Assembly: GCA_014058105.1 (NCBI GenBank)
Contig: JACGCM010002671.1
Span: 434,001-498,000, forward strand
Length of the DNA stretch: 64,000 nt
From: Kingdonia uniflora
Taxonomy: Eukaryota > Streptophyta > Magnoliopsida > Ranunculales > Circaeasteraceae
Direction: 5' to 3'
The notes under the pieces: generated by a model
Databases searched by the model: none
Told to the model about the DNA's origin: nothing
The model's input: only the letters and a program-made list of their open reading frames with translations
Shown: piece by piece, positions 22,466 to 33,700 of the stretch
Position numbering within the stretch: position 1 is the first letter of the stretch
How the letters are laid out: each line of letters begins with the position of its first letter
Translations under genes and position numbers: made by a program

Positions 22466-25185
22466 TTATTGCGATAGCTCATCATGTAACCCCATTAACT
22501 CACCCTCCAATTGCGTGTGAACCTCTATTTTCTTTTTCCTTATCCTAAAAAATATAATTCTCATAAGGCCAAAGACATCAGATAAAGGTTCTACATCACC
22601 CCATATAACAGACACACCAGCCCGAGCTAAACATTTTTTCGTATCTAAACTATGACGATTGCGTGCTTCTTGAGCTAAAAACATAACTCGAGCTGGGGCT
22701 GGAACTACACCTCTCTCCCTCAAAAGCTCTATATAAGCCTCATTTAACCCTCGTTCACTATCTACTTCGGCCTCAAAATACAAAGTCAAAACTAATAGCA
22801 TACTCTGATACCTTGCCTTATCACTTGGGTCATTAAAACAAACCAACTCTTTCGCTTTTCGAACTAATACCCCCATTTCCTCATCCTTTTTTAACACTTT
22901 GTCTCTCTCTACTTTTAACTTAGCATATTTACATTGCAGATCATATAACTCTTTAAAGATTTTCTCTGAATTTAACTTAAATTTCCTTCTCTTGTATTCA
23001 GTTTTGTTAAGTACCTGTTGAGTACGGGCCACGAAGTCCCTCGCTCTACTTAGCGACTTCTCCAATTTGGAGTTCGTTTTTCTCAAACGCTCAGTCTCCT
23101 ACACAGATTACAGATATCTTATTTCAATACCAACATTCACGAAAAACATATTTTAAAATATCACTCAAAAAGAAAACAATGCACGATTATACATAGTACT
23201 ATCACGTCCAAGTCACACGAGCTAAAAAGCAGAAGATAGGATACCACAGAACGTTTAAAGAGGCTTGCTAATATTTACCTCGAAAGGAGATTTTATCATT
23301 TTCTTCAGAGAGAGAACTATTTTAGCATGTTACAACATAGGATCTACTATTTGCTCAATAGTATGGATTGCCTCTGTACTACCTGGAGAAAGATCTTAAG
23401 CTTTCTCAGATGCACCAGCAGTATCACCAGCCACATCATCAACACTCAACCCAAAATAATAGTACTAGTTCATAAAGTGGTATCTTTCCACTAAGGCTGC
23501 TGCAACCACATCAGATATGAGCTTGTCATGCTTTGACAGTTCACTGTACTTTTCTACAGCTGCGGTAGCATTTGCAACCCTTCTCTTTATCTCTAACTGA
23601 AGCTCACCATCGAGATCCTTCACGTGACCTGACTAAGCCTCAAACTTCACCGTCAGATCGTCAAATTCTTGGCCTCTCTTGTCCAGACATTGTCTGGACC
23701 CCTTCAGCATCGTTCACAGCTGCCAATATAACAAAAATAGAAGAGTTAGTTCAACAGTCTCATTCAGTTCAAAGGCAACATCAAGTAAATAGTTTTTAAA
23801 CCACATACCACGAATGCGTACTCGAGATACTCATCCTCGAGCTTCTGCGAGTTCATCCCAGCCATATGACAGTATCTCCGCTCTAACTCTTTCATCTTGG
23901 CAGCAGCATGAGGGTTAGTCTGATCATTATCTTCCTTCATATGCCATTTTCTCTTCAGACCCTTCTCAACGTCCCCAAGCATAGACACGCTCACTTCAAG
24001 TTTTTCCTGTACGCCACCAGTAGCAGGCTTTGCAATTTCTTGTTCTATGGGCACAACCTCAATTATTGAGCCACTTTGCTGCACTGGCTTTCAGACTTTA
24101 CGAGTAAGCTGCTTGGTAATCTAAGGAACAAAAGGTGGAGGACTAAGCAAGTCAGCAACGGTCTCTACAGCCTTCCCCTTGGCCATAACTCATTTTTCTT
24201 GAGCTCGCTATACTTTTGTCACTATTTAATTAACTCTTTTGTGCCTTCGGATACCCAATTTAGTGAGTACCTCCGTTAGCTCGTCCTGGTCGTGAGTAAC
24301 ACAATCAAATAGACTAGTCTTATCCGGAGTAGCCAATGGTTTGGGCTCTGCCAAATAAAAGAAATTGAATATCAATTACACAACTTGCGGACAAAGCTAT
24401 TATCTATTCGAAGGTTGGTCAACATTACTTACTCGGAATAAAATATATATGGCTCAGCTCGAGCGCTGGTTCATCTGGAACCTGTAAACAGCTACCCTCA
24501 ACCCACACAAGGTGGTCGTTCCATGGTCTACATGTAGACTCAAAATCAAAGAATTTTGGCCTAGCCGAGTCACTATATAGGTAACCACTGTTTCGACCCT
24601 CCATATACTTAAACTTGTAAAACCTCAAAACATCTTCAGCTGTGAATTGCTTCGCAGTCCCTTCCTTCTTCTATTTTTAGTTTAGCGCCTCACATACCCT
24701 CATCATCTCATACACATTCCCATTCAATTAGGCAGGGCAATACTGTAACGTATTCGTAACCCCTTTCTGAAAGTAGGTCAGCGGAATTCTAAGGCCATAG
24801 ACGACCTGACTCAAGAAACATAAAAAAACCCTAATTGGGCCTGATAACCCAAGCCCATTGTAATATGAGAGGTTAACCCCTTCACTGATACCTCTATCCT
24901 TCTTCCACTTTTCTAAACAGGGAATTTCATTTTATATCTTAAGTACTCTTTCTCTACATCCACCCCCTTTGGGTATATGACAAGGACTCTTTCTTTCTCC
25001 CTTTCGTCCTCCTTCTCTTTTACGCCATCAGATCTACTGGGCCCCACCACCTCTATCGCTACCCCCACATTATTAACAGTTTCCTCCATTATACTACACT
25101 CATTCTCCCTCCCTGAACACGATGTTTCATTAGAATAAGACGAGACTATAAACTTACTAGCAGGAATAATAGGTTTACAACGCAT
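22466..25185 (-). pseudogene. antisense ORF of E2, gypsy-type transposon domain plus coiled coil
   Basis: Read leftwards: an acidic/basic N-terminus (25,185-24,913, MRCKPIIPASKFIVSSYSNE), a globular part in pieces (SGRRIEVSVKGLTSHITMGL, then 24,628-24,425 with DVLRFYKFKYMEGRN-like and RPWNDHLVWVEGSCL), a linker (24,084-23,764) and a 206-residue coiled coil (23,086-22,466) containing GLNEAYIELLRERGVV and ARVMFLAQEARNRHS. The globular part is homologous to the E1 ORF. GT/AG-like borders lie between some pieces, so part of the fragmentation may be introns, but internal TAG/TGA codons also occur. Antisense to its LTR. Function unknown. Confidence 0.55.
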
Positions 25186-26230
25186 ACTGAACCTGCAGAT
25201 ACAGAGATATTTTATTTATTATTATCACTACGTTACAAACATAACAAACAGACCCCCCACCTTCTACCCATTCAACACGTCTAATTCCCTTAATCCCAAA
25301 ACAAAAAAGCCAAAATCAAATCATTCTAAATTTCCATCTTCTTCTCCAATAAACACATTTTCTCTCTCTAAGACAACATATACCACAAATCCTACATTAC
25401 ATTCTTTCTCTCAATTTTATTTTTTTTAAATCCCCTGAAAGCCCCAGTTTCTAAAACGAACTATGCAGATTCTTAACATCTACAGATTACTACATAATAC
25501 AGAGTACTTACAAAATCAAACATACAAAAGTTTTTCATCACCAACCTGTACTTGCTAAATAGCAATCATCTGCTTTACCCGACAGTCTCTTTGAATACAA
25601 TGGTTCCCGTCGCCACTCCGACAACTTCTTATCACTCGATGTAGATGTCTTTCTCAAAATGCAATCAGCACTCAAATGCCTCCTCTCCTTGACAATGATA
25701 TGCGTACCACTTTTTTTTCTCTCAAAAACTATAGACAATTTATGAGGGAGAGAGAGACGAGTTTTTATACTCTCCCATAGTTTATGAATCGATGGCTCCT
25801 TCTGACATGTGTCAGACATCCCCACTGTTGCTATAGGCACGTCTTTTCATTTTACAACATCATCACGACTTTTGTGATAACGTTTGCCACCATCACATTT
25901 ATCTCTGTTATCTACCATTATCAACCCTACACCTTTTTTCAGCCCAGTACCAAAACGACCAATCATCTTACTTATACTCTACCAAGATTGTACAAAATTT
26001 CCTAAAATAGCTCAATTTTTAAAATTCAAAGATATCCCTATATTTGTTAAAATCCTACAGGTGTCATACACAACATCCGTTCACAATAAATATAAGAGAA
26101 TACTTTATTCAATCAGATTGGAACATCACATACTTTATTCTCTCACGATCACTCATATTACATTTATTCAAAACTCCACCACAGAATACTACCACAAAAC
26201 ATATTATTTTCAAATCTCACGACCTCGTGC

Positions 26231-26661
26231 TCACCGATCTCCCCAGATACATCTGAAGCAACCCTGATGGTTCGGTTGCCTGCACAGAATTAACTCCCCA
26301 TTCGCTGCCCTTACATCCTCTTCCACGATCTTATCGTATGCGAGCTGTCGAATAGTCAGTTCTCGCACACAGGGATCCAACAGAGACCTACAAAAAATAT
26401 TGTACCAAACGAAGCGATCATGCTTGACACGCCTGCCTTCATCATCCAAGTCAATCAGATTCAATGGCCATTCTGGAATAACAAGATCATACGGTAAGTG
26501 ACAAAAATAGCGTTCATGAAGCTCCACAACCTTGATGTTGCGTACGCCGTATGAAACCTTCCATCCACAATACAAAAATAGCGTTCACAGAGTTCAGCAA
26601 CCTTGATATGAAATCGACCATCCGCCGCCTACTGCGTACGCTGAGAATGAGTCCTTACCAT
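26231..26661 (-). pseudogene. second, small antisense ORF of E2 (aORF2)
   Basis: Opens MVRTHSQRTQ at 26,661, has a stop, then a long frame to 26,231 with IKVVELHERYFCHLPYDLVI, DRFVWYNIFCRSLLDPCVRE and IVEEDVRAANGELILC. Its position and residue pattern match the E1 frame at 4,610-4,963. About 75 bp at the N-terminal side are duplicated: aacgctatttttg occurs at two places (about 26,507-26,519 and 26,576-26,590 on the complementary strand), each preceded by a caaggttg block. No known domain recognised. Confidence 0.4.
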
Positions 26662-27412
26662 GATCGAACACAATAACTCCATAACAATACAGGTAACAAA
26701 AGCAAGGAATCTCTACTTATGGACAAATGAAGATCTCCGCGGAATTAATCACCCCACAGATTTTCCTCAGAAAATATTGATCTCTAGAACAACATAATAT
26801 ATATGCAGAATATTATGACAAATCATTACCAACATAGCATAAAATATCCCCTCAGACGCGTACATGGCAACAACCATGACTCCAGCTAGCCAAACAGTCA
26901 CACATACAACTCCATCTCAACCCTGTCACACAGCTCGCATAAACATAAGACTTCTAGTTCAAACCAACAACTCGACCTTCTCTAAATTTTCCCTCACCTT
27001 TCTCTACCATTTTTCCTCTTCATACCCCTGATACTTACTTATCTATATTACCAACGCCTATGGTCCAAACATAAAGGGAAAACAACCAAGCTCGAAGACA
27101 CAGTATCATCATAACAAAAAACATATATTTTATTCAATTCAAAAGTTACCCTTACAGAATACTTTATAACAGATATTTTACAGATTACTTCAATTTACAT
27201 CAAGTATTAGCTCGAATCCTTTTCCTGGTACGAACAGTTCATAAAAGAAGTATACTCCAAACTTTGATCCCATGCTACAAGACACAAGGAAGTCATAAAC
27301 AGTTTTCACATATGAAAGATCTTCTTCATAGCCAAAGAACTATGGTCCATGGAAGAAAATGATTATCTGCATCATCCTCACTTCCCCGCTTTCTAAAGAC
27401 AGATGGAAGGCC

Positions 27413-27745
27413 TTATTTCTTCAACAAGACCCACTCATTAGCTGGATATCGACGAGACTCCCTCGGTCGAATGCCTGTTGCTTCATCTTCAGTTGTAACA
27501 GCCTCCTCCACCAGCAGACAAAAGCCATTACGACGTTCTACCTCAGATGTCACCAAGTAATGAAAACATACCATTTGGTAGTAATCATCCTCTGCCTCTA
27601 TCATTTCTTCATAAGACATACAATGAAAAGTGGAAGATACAGGAATTGGAGTAGGCAAATATAGTAGTTAATAACCAAAATACCTGATACGCTCCATCTT
27701 CCTCCGGATCCTAGACTTTCGGGCCTGAGTCCTAGTCATCACCAT
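27413..27745 (-). other. unidentified short open frame in E2
   Basis: A basic start MVMTRTQARKSRIRRKMERI (27,745-27,683) ends at a GT and is followed about 50 bp later by an open frame with CMSYEEMIEAEDDYYQMVCF and EEAVTTEDEATGIRPRESRR. It could be a small two-exon antisense gene of the element or chance. No family recognised. Confidence 0.2.
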
Positions 27746-28045
27746 TATCACTGCAAGAAAATAATAAGGAAGAAATCAGAGACGAAGGGTTTGCTCCTCA
27801 AAACTCAACTCAGAGTACCTTTTATACATAGATCAGCATTTAAAGCAGACTTTACAAATTCCCAACGTCAAATGAATTCCCCATGCAGCAATATTTGACT
27901 ACAGTCATTGGTTATAGGAAACCCAACAGACACCAACAGAGATTCATGAATTGACATTGGAAATGAACATCCGACATAACAATAACATTTAATGACACAT
28001 CTCAACCAACACCACTCGCCTACAATCATTCTCATGTTGTTAGCT

Positions 28046-28058
28046 GAGAGGGGGCGGT
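28046..28058 (+). other. polypurine tract of E2
   Basis: gagagggggcggt immediately before the LTR start TGTAGTGG. It matches the E1 tract in position and sequence type. Confidence 0.65.
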
Positions 28059-28793
28059 TGTAGTGGCTTATTCCATATCGCGAGCTCATGCTTCATCTTC
28101 GAACTACAGACAAACTTTTGACCTCAACAACAGAGCATGTGACACAATCATAAACATGTAGGGAATGAGTTTCTCAACCAATACCACTCATCCCAAGCAA
28201 CACTCATATTATTGGTTGAGATCCGTCTTGTAATAGCTTATTTCGTATCTCGGACTCAAACCTCACCCTCGATCTCATCAGGATACAGGAAGCACTGCTA
28301 AAGACGTAACTAAACTTTCACCAGTTCGAGACATCACTTTTGACCTCTACACCAGCAGTTTGACCTGTGCGAAGTACACAGTCAGTAATAGAGCCGTTGT
28401 ACAGCAGCAAAGGTTGGAATGTTACACAACCTGGTCAAAGAATATCTCACACTCACTTTGTAGCGTCCATCATTAATGAACTTTATGGTCATCAAACGGT
28501 CATATTATAGAACCTATAAGAGGACATGGAGAACTGCAGATGAGGGACAGAATGATCACCATAGAAAAGTTCCTACTCTATCATCCTATATTCTAAAATT
28601 ATTCATTATAATATACTAGAAATCTCAATAAGATCATCACTTTCTCAAAATCCTCAGGAGAGGTCGTGGTTTTTAACCTATTCACAGGTTTTCCACGCTA
28701 AACAATCTTGTTGCTTATTGTATGTAATTCTTGAACGCACTAAATATATTTGGTGTAAAGGCTAAGTCTGTATCCCAGAATTAGGCTATTACA
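28059..28793 (+). repeat. 3' LTR of E2 (about 735 bp)
   Basis: Starts TGTAGTGGCTTATTCC and ends ...GGCTATTACA (TG...CA). It has ctataaga near 28,514 as a possible TATA box and the block gaggtcgtggtttttaacc ... ggttttccacgctaaa shared with E1. The LTR start with its upstream flank is duplicated inside (28,172-28,290: tctcaaccaataccactc ... ttgtaatagcttatttcgt), offset 170 bp, so this LTR is longer than that of E1. Confidence 0.65.
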
Positions 28794-28799
28794 ACCACC

Positions 28800-28935
28800 A
28801 TTATCAGAGTTGCCATCATCAATAGAGTCATCATCTCCATCTATTTCATTAGAGTCCCCATCACTATTAGAGACACCATCATCATCAGAGTCACTATCAC
28901 CATCAGAGTCAGCGTCCTCATCTCCATCTATTTTA
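28800..28935 (-). pseudogene. Asp/Ser-rich coding remnant
   Basis: The - strand frame DGDEDADSDGDSDSDDDGVS continues with SNSDGDSNEIDGDDDSIDDG and runs right up to the E2 LTR border. Such acidic tracts occur in plant transposase and Ulp1-element proteins, but alone it cannot be assigned. It appears cut by the E2 LTR. Confidence 0.4.
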
Positions 28936-29531
28936 ACAAAGTAATCACTCCACTCTTCTTTTTATCAGAGTGATCATCACTAGCAGAATCATCTACAGGA
29001 TAATCATAATCCCTTTCTTCTTAATCTTTAAAGGTTATATAATATTTTATTTCTCTTAGACTGTCATTATCCATTGTAGAAGATGATGACAAGGAGGCTG
29101 CGTTATGATATATTTGGGGGTAATAATATAGGCTTTTATAGACTTAAATTAAGTTTTTGGGTTTAAAAAATCTAATTAATGTTCTTAAACACACTTGTGC
29201 TTCCTATAAACCATAGTCAAAGGAAAAGAAATGAAATACCTACAAATTTATTCCATACATCATGCATTCTAATTGCGTTATTCCCCCATGCTTAACATTC
29301 TCATACCTGTACATGTTTCACACAAAAATTTTAGAACTGGATGACAACTATTGCATTAAATGGTGACAAAAGATTGCTAACAAATGATAAATAAGTGAAT
29401 GATATATAATTAATAAAATGTCATATACATCCAACTAAACAGACTACGTTCTAACTCTATTATAAAAAATGGAAAATATGTCATATATGAATGACACAGA
29501 AGATATAACAAATGATAAAGATAATATAAAT

Positions 29532-30632
29532 TAGGGTTGTACACGGGTTGGGTCGGTCAGGGCTTAGGCCTGGATCTGACCCAACCCGAAAATATCGGGT
29601 CTTCAATTTTCAAACTCGAACCCGAACCGACATACTCCACAACCCGGACCGGAATCGAACCAGAACTGTCAGGTCGGGTCAGGTTTGTAGATTGGGTTTG
29701 TACCTCAAGACATTTGTACAAAGAGTCCAACTTTTGATTCTTCTCCTCTTCAAATTTAGCCAAGTATAAATTAATATCTTTGAGGTACAAGAAAATTAAA
29801 CAACATTGGACAACCAAAACGTCCTTAAAATGAGAGACAAACACAACCCATCACAACTATTAAGTGTGGTTTAGTTTACTATTACCATTAAGTAGCTTTT
29901 GCTGTATAAACACCATAGTAGTAATACTTACAATTATATGACAAATAATCAAGATCTTTATTCATCTCTGATCTTGCTTTGATCTCTTCACCAAAGATGA
30001 TCCCACTAGAATTACTTATAACACCCATGTCTCTGTCTACAACAAATTTGTCTCCTCTAGCTTAAAACATTATCTTCCTTTTTATTACTTCTCTTTTGAG
30101 ATCAAGATCTGCTACCCTGCACACAAAAAATACAACAATCATTAAATTAATTGATCATCACTAAGATGGGTCAGTAGTGAGTGATCATACCTTTGAGAGA
30201 AAAGGAAAGGATTTGTGATGGTACAACAATCATCAAATTTCATCACAAATACATGATGAAATTTGTACATTATGATAAAAGAAGAGAAGCACTCCCTCTC
30301 TTTATGATTGATTTGTATATAGGGTTGTACATGATATGTTGGTGGGAGAGAGGAAGGAGGTGGCTGCTTAGGTTTTTTAGAGAGAGGGAGAGATGAATAG
30401 TTGTTGTGGAGAGTGAAGAGGGTGGCTGCTAGGGTTTTTTAAGTTATATATATAAAACACAGGTCGGTTCAGGTCTAACCCGGTTACCAAACCTAGTAAT
30501 TAAAACCGAACCGATAATAATCGGGTTGTTATATATTAAATTGAAACCGACCCGGGTTGTGATCAAACCCGGACCAAACCAGTCGGTTCGGATCGGTCTG
30601 GATCGGGTTGGCGGGTTTTATGTACAACCCTA
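29532..30632. mobile_element. non-autonomous hAT-superfamily DNA transposon
   Basis: Terminal inverted repeats tagggttgtaca (29,532-29,543) and tgtacaaccccta-type end tgtacaacccta (30,621-30,632) are exact reverse complements over 12 bp and are flanked by a perfect 8-bp target-site duplication, atataaat, at 29,524-29,531 and 30,633-30,640. An 8-bp duplication and a TAGGG start are hallmarks of hAT elements. The first and last 180 bp are dense in cgggtt/aacccg motifs in both orientations, like hAT subterminal transposase-binding sites. No transposase is encoded in the 1,101 bp; the open frames inside (for example 29,557-29,844) are translations of the subterminal repeats. Confidence 0.93.
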
Positions 30633-30719
30633 ATATAAATGAATGATACTCATAACTGTTTATAACTTTACAAATCCACATAAATTATAATTTACTTTAA
30701 AGTTTCCAAATTAGCGTCC

Positions 30720-33700
30720 GACTCAACTCCCAGCCTCAATATGTCTTAAGCAATTATTTAACGACATTCATCACTGTGTATCATATCTAGAAATCTCATC
30801 CCCCTTAGGATATTATCCATAAAGATAAGCATATAGATCCTGCAGTCATTACTATTTGGTTGCATTGGACACTTCCCAAAACTAGTTATCCATCTGGAGT
30901 TAATACCATAAGTCTTTACCTCTGAACCAGTAGGTGGTATACGATCAAACAAATCTATCCATAACAATATTTTCGAGAGAATCATTTATAGCTGATCATG
31001 AATACGCTGGTGTCTAGGAGATAACTTCATCTTCGTCTGTGCTTTTACAATTTTTGCATCACCAGTGAATCGCAGATGCATATTTTTTTCCCTTAAATGA
31101 CACAACACAAAGGACCCAGTGGTTGTCATTAAGATTTCAGCGAAGGAGTATTAATTACGAATTCATCACTTTCAAATCACCTCGATCGATATAACGCGAA
31201 ACTTTAGGATCATATTGCATAGAAGTAATTTGTTCCCAAATTAATTTCTTCTTCAATTCCACACCTGCTGGAGAGGATATAATACGAATCTAGACACTAA
31301 AAGCCCTGCCTATAATTTGATAGGAATAAACATCCATCAATACAATCTTTTATTTAACAGGGTGGGCATGATGTTGTGAATCCAAATATTAAATCAAGGC
31401 TTTAATGTAAAAATTAATGACCTGAACAGAAAAAGACAATGACAAATTATAAACCACAAATAATAAAGTTCAAGGAAAATTACTTCTGTATAAAGAAATG
31501 CCAAAGTATAATAAAAAAATAACAAACAATTTAAAAACAAATGGTAGATACTCTTGAACAAATAATAGTTTTCTGAAAAAAGTGTGGTATATGACAAGGA
31601 TAACCCAATAAATGACAGAGAAAAATAAATAAATTATATAAATACCTCATTGTCCAGCCATTGTTTTTGATGTAAGGTATAGAGAGCGTTAAGGCAAATA
31701 GTTTCTTCACCTATCCTCCTATAGGTACTCGTGTTGTAGTCCTTAGCTTCAGGAGATAATTTATCCTTCCTCAGTGACCAAACTTGGCCCACCTAGTTTT
31801 TCTCATCTTGGGAGATAGGTCTTTGAATAAAAGATTCGAATAACACTCCAAGAAGAAGCTTGTTAAGGTAAGCATGCAATAAGTTCATTTGACTACCCAT
31901 GAGAAGGCTTTTTCATTAATATCTTCGTCAGTTAGTTTATGCCTCTTCTTTAAAGTGACATCCACTTCTGACTCCATTAAAACAAGCTGGAACAGATATG
32001 TCATGAAATAAGAAAATGAAATATAAATGTACATTACATGAGAATAAGTAATAAGAAAATCTTATGACTCAGGGTCTGGTTTAAAAGTGCTTCATACATT
32101 GATCTGGTCAACAACCATTTCTTTTATTATTTTTACAGGGTCTGGCTTTTTTTGTGAAGTTCTATCGTCATCATTCTTGCCTTCAACCACCTCCTCTTTA
32201 CTTTGTTCCTCGACAGATAAACCACTTATTTGGTCTACACTAGTATGTAAATAAACAGACTACAAATGATAAGAGTAATACAAGATATGGGAAAATAAAT
32301 ATAAGAAAATAATAAGTTACTAATAAACAAATGATAAGTTACATGATTAGCTTCATCAACATTTTCCTCCTGATGGGAGAATACTACTTCAGTTTTTGCA
32401 GCCTCCATAGTCTGTTCCTCGACAGATACAATAGTTATTTGGTCTGTACTAGTCTGTAAATAAACAAACTATAAATGATAAGAGTGATACAAGATATGGT
32501 AAAATAAATAGAAGAAATTGAGAAGTTACCAGCAAACAAATTATAAGTTACCTAATAAGCTTCATCAACATCTTCTTCCTGGTTGAAGTATACTAATTCA
32601 GTTTTTGCTACTTCTCCAACCTCCATAGTCTGTACAACAAATGGTAAAGAAGAAACAAATTAAAAATACTATGGATAGGTGATGTTAATATTATGGATAG
32701 ATCGATACAAACAAATATTAGTTAAATATCTCATTGGCTTCTTCCACAACATCCTTTTTTCCATCATAATATATACAACACTAAAGTTTGTTGTTATGAA
32801 TCCTCCATCTATAAAATAGGATATACATACTATGAATGGTAAAATTAAATGAACAAATGACAGGGTAGCAACAAATATGATAGATAGCTTAAAACAAATG
32901 TTAGATAAATACCTCTTAAACTTCATCTTTTTCAGCAACTTGAGGTTGCTCTTCTTCAACAGATTTAACTTTCTCATCATCATCATCTTTCTCATCGTCA
33001 TCATCTTTTTCATCGCCATTCTTCCACTTCACATATAATAAATAAAATGAACAAAGACTTCAAAACAAATAAAAGTTTTGGAAAATATAATGACAAAGGC
33101 ATCCGAACAAATGCCAAAGAATACTGAACAAATGATAGACTTCTGAGCAAATGACAAAGTTCATAAAGTAAATGCCAATTTTCTAAAAAAAAATATAAAA
33201 TAAAATCATATAAATGATAAGAAGTCGCAAACAGATGATGCCTCTAGACGATCACCACCATATTCTGACGATATCGCTTTCAAATTCACTTCCCTCTCAA
33301 CTTCAACATCATCTTGTACCATTAAATCTTTTACCACCTCCAATCCCTCTCTAGGGGAAACTTGTTGAATTAATTTTTTTGCAGTTGATTGAATTTCATC
33401 AAGTTCTCGGAATTCTGCTCGTCTCTTTCTTAGCTCTCCATTACCCAAGCCCTTCTTGGGAATCTTGGGGATTAAGGTTTTTAAAAAGATCAGTGGAACA
33501 TGATCCAATTGTTCATCAATGAGAGCTCTTTCTTCGTGCTTTCAACTTTTTCATTCAGGGGCACATCAGCTTCTTTTGCCTTATTGCTCTTCTTGTTGGC
33601 ATTAGCCTTGCGTTTCTTTCCATGTTCTTCTTTTGCCTTCTCCCTTTCTCCCTTACCTTTTTTCTTCTCATTAATTTTTGATTTTTTTGTTGGAGCTCTC

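Larger units (their letters stand above)
21674..28793 (+). mobile_element. Tat-like Ty3/gypsy LTR element E2, 3' part
   Basis: Same organisation as E1: tandem array, antisense ORF with gypsy-type transposon domain and coiled coil (22,466-25,185), small antisense ORF (26,231-26,661), polypurine tract and 3' LTR. No pol or 5' LTR is present to the left, where an exchanger pseudogene lies, so E2 is 5'-truncated. The left limit given is the first clear repeat unit; the true boundary may be up to a few hundred bp further left. On the right it abuts an Asp-rich reading frame of the next element. Confidence 0.6.

Noticed and set aside
25784..26267. + strand open frames of 70-127 codons before aORF2 of E2
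   Set aside because: Low-complexity Ile/Thr/Tyr-rich translations of A/T-rich sequence, unlike any family.
29557..29844. Open frame of 95 codons inside the hAT element
   Set aside because: It overlaps the subterminal cgggtt repeats and shows no transposase motif.
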